Below the pieces are notes generated by a model that was not told the origin of the DNA, searched no databases, and saw nothing but the letters and a program-made list of their open reading frames with translations. From an uncultured Lachnospiraceae bacterium (lineage in GTDB: Bacteria > Bacillota > Clostridia > Lachnospirales > Lachnospiraceae), in contig CADATP010000007.1 in NCBI GenBank assembly GCA_902790935.1, positions 1-55,772 on the forward strand: DNA of 55,772 nt. Direction: 5' to 3'. The position numbers and the translations under genes are program-made. Positions 52,754 through 55,772 of the stretch are shown piece by piece. Within the stretch, counting starts at the first letter, position 1. The number at the start of each line of letters is the position of its first letter.

Positions 52754-55723
52754 TTATTTATCCAGAATCGCTCTCACGGTATCAACATTGGGAGCGACAT
52801 AGGGGGAGATAATATTTCCATCGGAGTCGATGTAGCCGAATTCTTCGAGCTTGCGTTCGGTTTCACGGCTTACGGTCTTTACTACTTCGTCGATTCTTGA
52901 GCGGATGCTGTCTCCGTTTACAACAACATCGTTATATGCGTTAGAAAGCTCTCGCTCCATCATATAGCTTCCGGGAAGTCTGGGCGCTTCTAAGATGTAC
53001 GCGGACTGTTCCATGATGATGTTCTTGTCCGAGGTCGGATATGGAAGCATTCCGAAAGCTTCGATGTTCGCTGTAGGCCAGATGTACTCATCTCCGTATA
53101 GGATCTGGAGTCTTTGTCCGAACTGTGCCTGAACCTCTGCTCTTGACCACCACTCTAAGAAATCCCAGGCTTTTTGTTCTCTTTCGGCATTTGATTTAAA
53201 CATTACCGAGCTTTCTGCGCCGCCGGCCATATATCTTTTGATCTCTCCGGTCTCTGGATCTTCTACACCCGGAACAAGCTTTATAGCCCAGGAGTTTGCA
53301 ATCTCGGGAGCCGCGTTTAAGATAAGGTTGTAGGAGTTGAAGTCCGCAATTCCTATAGGAAGGTCACCGTTTCTGAAATGCTGGTAGAAATTGGGTACAT
53401 CCACCGGCAAGTCGTAGAGTGTGAAAAGTTCGGTCAGCTGTGTAAATCCTTCAACTGTCTTCTCACTGTCAACGGTTATATCGAGGGCTGTCTCTCCGTA
53501 AAGGCTTCCGCCGTTTTGGAAGATAAGAGGCGTTGTTCCGTGGAAGTTTCTCATAGCCGCCATAGGTGCTGTCGGATAGTAAACATTAAGTCCTCTCATC
53601 TGGAGGTCCGGAAGCATCGCGATCAGCTCATCCATAGTATCCGGAGCTTCAAGTCCGAGCTTACTTAGGATATCTGTCCGGTAGAACATCACATAGAAGT
53701 TCATTGTCTCCGGCAGCGAGTAGAAGCCATCCCCCACAACGGAGGGAACAAGCATACCGTCCGAGTATCTGCCGAATACTTCTTTGTAATTGTCAAACTG
53801 GGTCATATCCACTAAAGCTCCGCGGATTGCAAGGTCGTAAGGAATTGAATAGTTGATTCCCGTTGCAATATCCGGCGTATCTCCCGAAGCGTTGGAAAGA
53901 ATAAGCTTTTGTGCATCCGTCATAAGGCAAAGGTCAACTTCGATTCCCGTTTCGGGTGTGAACTCCTCGTCGATCATCTTCTGCATGATCTCTACATAAG
54001 TTCTCGGTCTGTTAACCCAAACCTGAATATGACTTTCGTCAGTATTACTTGAAGAATACGACTGTCCAAAGAAGGAATTGAAAAATCTTGCTATGGACAT
54101 TCCGATTCCCTTAAAGAATCCCTGGCCATTCGGAAGTTTTGCGCCTTCCTGATAAATATATATGCGGTCGATCGCAAGGTCGTTATCTCCGATTAAGTCA
54201 ACGAAATTCGCGATCTGTGTGTTTACCGAGTTGGTACTGGTTGAGAGCTCTCCGACTCTGTATACCAGTTCATTGGGCTCATCCGCCAGATCCTGAAGCT
54301 GTCTCGCCGCGATAAGTAAATAGGAAAATGCAGCTACGTCTTCCGCCTTTTTAGCATCCACATAACCCTTAGCTTCGTCCGCAAGAGCGTAGAGCTCATC
54401 GGTCCAGCCCTGAAGTCTTTCCTGTATGTCAGGAATATATCTTGTAAGTCTTAAATCTCTGTATTTATCTGTATTGGTTCCGGCAACCTTTGTTACTTCC
54501 AAAGAAAGGTCGCTGATACCACTCATTATCTCGTCTACTTTTTCAAGAGCGTAGCGCAGGTTTTCGGCGCTTATTGTAAGAGAAACGGTATGCTCACCGG
54601 GCTCTAAATATACGCTTAATTTCTCGCCGTTTTCGTCCTTTAACGTTCTTGTTTTAAAATTGTTGCATGCCTCTACTGCGTATGAGTAGAAAGCTTCGTT
54701 CGGAATCTCTCCGTCGATTCTCCAGTCCACAAAGACTGGAAAGTCATTTTTCTCGGACTGTCTGTAGTTCATTCCGATGTAGTAGTAACCGGCGGTTACT
54801 ACTTCGAATTTGTATGTTACCGTCTGCCCTGCCTCATTGAAGGAATCTTCATCTATAAGGTTAAGGACTGTTGTATTTACATTTAAAGGATTGATCTTTG
54901 AGGAGTACTCTCCGGTCGCATGTATCGAAGAATCGTTTCTCTCGTAGAAATCTTCCGCTTCGATAGTGATGAGTTCGTTTCCTTCCGCTTTTTCGGAGCC
55001 GGTATAGTCATCAATCTTTTTCGGAGCCTCTAATGTCAATCCTCCGAGCAATACCTTTCCTTCCTGCATAAGGAACTCAAATTCATGCTCACCTTCGGTT
55101 AATTCTATTTTTAAGGGCTGTGAGTAACGGTAGCTGGCATCCCCGAAGTTTTTATGTTCCCATTTAATATCCTTTTCGGGAAGAGCAACTATCTGGTTTC
55201 CGTATCTGTCGGTATCGACCTTTTTGGAGATCCAGGTCGTTTCGAAGACCATGCTCCTTGCCTCGTAAAAAGGATATTCTCCGTCGATCTTTACGCCGAT
55301 TTCTACCGGAAGGATTGATGTGTCATAGGACAGATAATCCAGTCCGACCAGATACAAGGCCGTCTCGGGCACATTTATCTTGACCTTAAAGCTGTCCCCC
55401 GCGCCGGCCGTAGCCACGCCGCTACTGCCTTCGTAATCGAAGCTGTCTGTAGTAAGAATAGTTTCATCTTCAAGGCAATCCGCGAAATAAAAACAGACGG
55501 TTTCTGCTTCGTAATCTTTAGCGGTATAGGACTTGCTTACACTTGTATAGTTAGATGAAAGTCTGTCCGCAGCAGCATCGGTATTTACCAATACATTTTC
55601 CACGACATCTTCAGTCTGCTCTTCGTCTTTTGCATAAACCGGCGAGCTGCCAATGGTTAGCCCAAGTACAAGTCCAAATGATATTGCGATTGATACTGCC
55701 TTTTTAATCCTATTACGAAACAT
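52754..55723 (-). CDS. ABC binding protein fused to two carbohydrate-binding-like domains
   Basis: A 989-residue secreted protein with a signal peptide (to about residue 31, SSPVYAKDE) but no lipobox. Two beta-sandwich modules follow: about 60-235, and about 245-400, the latter with ELITIEAEDFYER and EPGEHTVSLTIS, which resembles CBM6/35. A helical linker (about 405-510) leads to a complete CUT1 binding-protein fold (about 560-960; EIMQKMIDEEFTPETGIEVD, GDTPDIATGIN, FLEWWSRAEVQAQFG). How it stays at the cell surface is unclear. GGAG precedes the ATG. Confidence 0.85.
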   Translation of the reverse strand: MFRNRIKKAVSIAISFGLVLGLTIGSSPVYAKDEEQTEDVVENVLVNTDAAADRLSSNYTSVSKSYTAKDYEAETVCFYFADCLEDETILTTDSFDYEGSSGVATAGAGDSFKVKINVPETALYLVGLDYLSYDTSILPVEIGVKIDGEYPFYEARSMVFETTWISKKVDTDRYGNQIVALPEKDIKWEHKNFGDASYRYSQPLKIELTEGEHEFEFLMQEGKVLLGGLTLEAPKKIDDYTGSEKAEGNELITIEAEDFYERNDSSIHATGEYSSKINPLNVNTTVLNLIDEDSFNEAGQTVTYKFEVVTAGYYYIGMNYRQSEKNDFPVFVDWRIDGEIPNEAFYSYAVEACNNFKTRTLKDENGEKLSVYLEPGEHTVSLTISAENLRYALEKVDEIMSGISDLSLEVTKVAGTNTDKYRDLRLTRYIPDIQERLQGWTDELYALADEAKGYVDAKKAEDVAAFSYLLIAARQLQDLADEPNELVYRVGELSTSTNSVNTQIANFVDLIGDNDLAIDRIYIYQEGAKLPNGQGFFKGIGMSIARFFNSFFGQSYSSSNTDESHIQVWVNRPRTYVEIMQKMIDEEFTPETGIEVDLCLMTDAQKLILSNASGDTPDIATGINYSIPYDLAIRGALVDMTQFDNYKEVFGRYSDGMLVPSVVGDGFYSLPETMNFYVMFYRTDILSKLGLEAPDTMDELIAMLPDLQMRGLNVYYPTAPMAAMRNFHGTTPLIFQNGGSLYGETALDITVDSEKTVEGFTQLTELFTLYDLPVDVPNFYQHFRNGDLPIGIADFNSYNLILNAAPEIANSWAIKLVPGVEDPETGEIKRYMAGGAESSVMFKSNAEREQKAWDFLEWWSRAEVQAQFGQRLQILYGDEYIWPTANIEAFGMLPYPTSDKNIIMEQSAYILEAPRLPGSYMMERELSNAYNDVVVNGDSIRSRIDEVVKTVSRETERKLEEFGYIDSDGNIISPYVAPNVDTVRAILDK

Positions 55724-55741
55724 AACCGTCTCCGTTAACTC

Positions 55742-55768
55742 ACGGGTCCGGCCCTAAACCGGACCCGT
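55742..55768. terminator. Hairpin at the window edge, upstream of the CBM-fused binding protein gene
   Basis: A perfect 10-bp stem ACGGGTCCGG/CCGGACCCGT with loop CCCTAAA. It lies about 20 bases before the binding-protein start on the minus strand. It may be a leader hairpin or the terminator of the gene outside the window; T's follow only on the plus strand. Confidence 0.5.
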
Positions 55769-55772
55769 TTGT

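Noticed and set aside
1-55772. tRNA, rRNA, CRISPR arrays, insertion sequences, SAM riboswitch before the met/ssu genes
   Set aside because: Looked for by eye on both strands; no cloverleaf, repeat-spacer array, transposase or S-box pattern was found. A covariance-model scan would be needed to be certain.

Overview
The window reads as chromosome of an anaerobic, fibre-degrading Firmicute, most likely a Lachnospiraceae of the Butyrivibrio/Pseudobutyrivibrio type. The basis is the gene content (GH94 cellobiose phosphorylase, GH43 arabinanases, many CUT1 sugar ABC transporters with lipoprotein binding proteins), strong AGGAGG ribosome binding sites and moderate GC. This is inference from family content; no rRNA, tRNA, CRISPR array or insertion sequence was seen.

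Layout. 1-1.5 kb: the end of a MATE exporter and an AraC regulator. 1.6-9.1 kb: a cellobiose module in which lacI and an LplBC-type ABC transporter diverge from cellobiose phosphorylase; both promoters carry the operator CGAAAACG(T/A)TTAAG just after the -10 box. 9.1-12.9 kb: a zinc-ribbon membrane protein and glycogen phosphorylase, whose promoter is bracketed by two GAAAACGTTTTC sites. 12.9-26.9 kb: a large sulfur locus, all on the minus strand. 27-32 kb: a DUF4143-type ATPase with a repeat array in its promoter, glutathione peroxidase with a duplicated broken tail, an EAL phosphodiesterase, a TerB-like protein, a CE1-like esterase and tadA. 32-55.7 kb: an arabinose/arabinan region (transaldolase, araA, araB, two GH43 enzymes, a repeat-rich surface lipoprotein) followed by a two-transporter operon that includes DUF5696, NHL/TPR/YIP1 and a CBM-fused binding protein.

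The sulfur locus is the most interesting part. Genes metY-sir-tusA-hcyS-hcyF-hcyD match the protein-thiocarboxylate route to homocysteine described in Wolinella: a ThiS-like carrier with an extra C-terminal residue, a JAMM protease, an E1-like adenylyltransferase, a siroheme sulfite reductase and O-acetylhomoserine sulfhydrylase. The operon continues into precorrin-2 dehydrogenase (siroheme) and a FecBCD-type transporter. Upstream lie ssuABC and, first in that operon, a cytosolic protein that keeps the Cys, His and RxGG signature of the sulfinate desulfinase DszB. Together they suggest an oxygen-independent path: organosulfur import, desulfination to sulfite, reduction to sulfide, carrier thiocarboxylate, homocysteine. 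No sulfate-activation genes lie in the window.

A second ABC cassette (LolD-like ATPase, FtsX-like permease, DUF4418 protein) sits just upstream. Its promoter is a near copy of the promoter of the DszB-like/ssu operon, including an inverted repeat with a compensatory base change, so both are probably controlled by the same, probably LysR-type, regulator.
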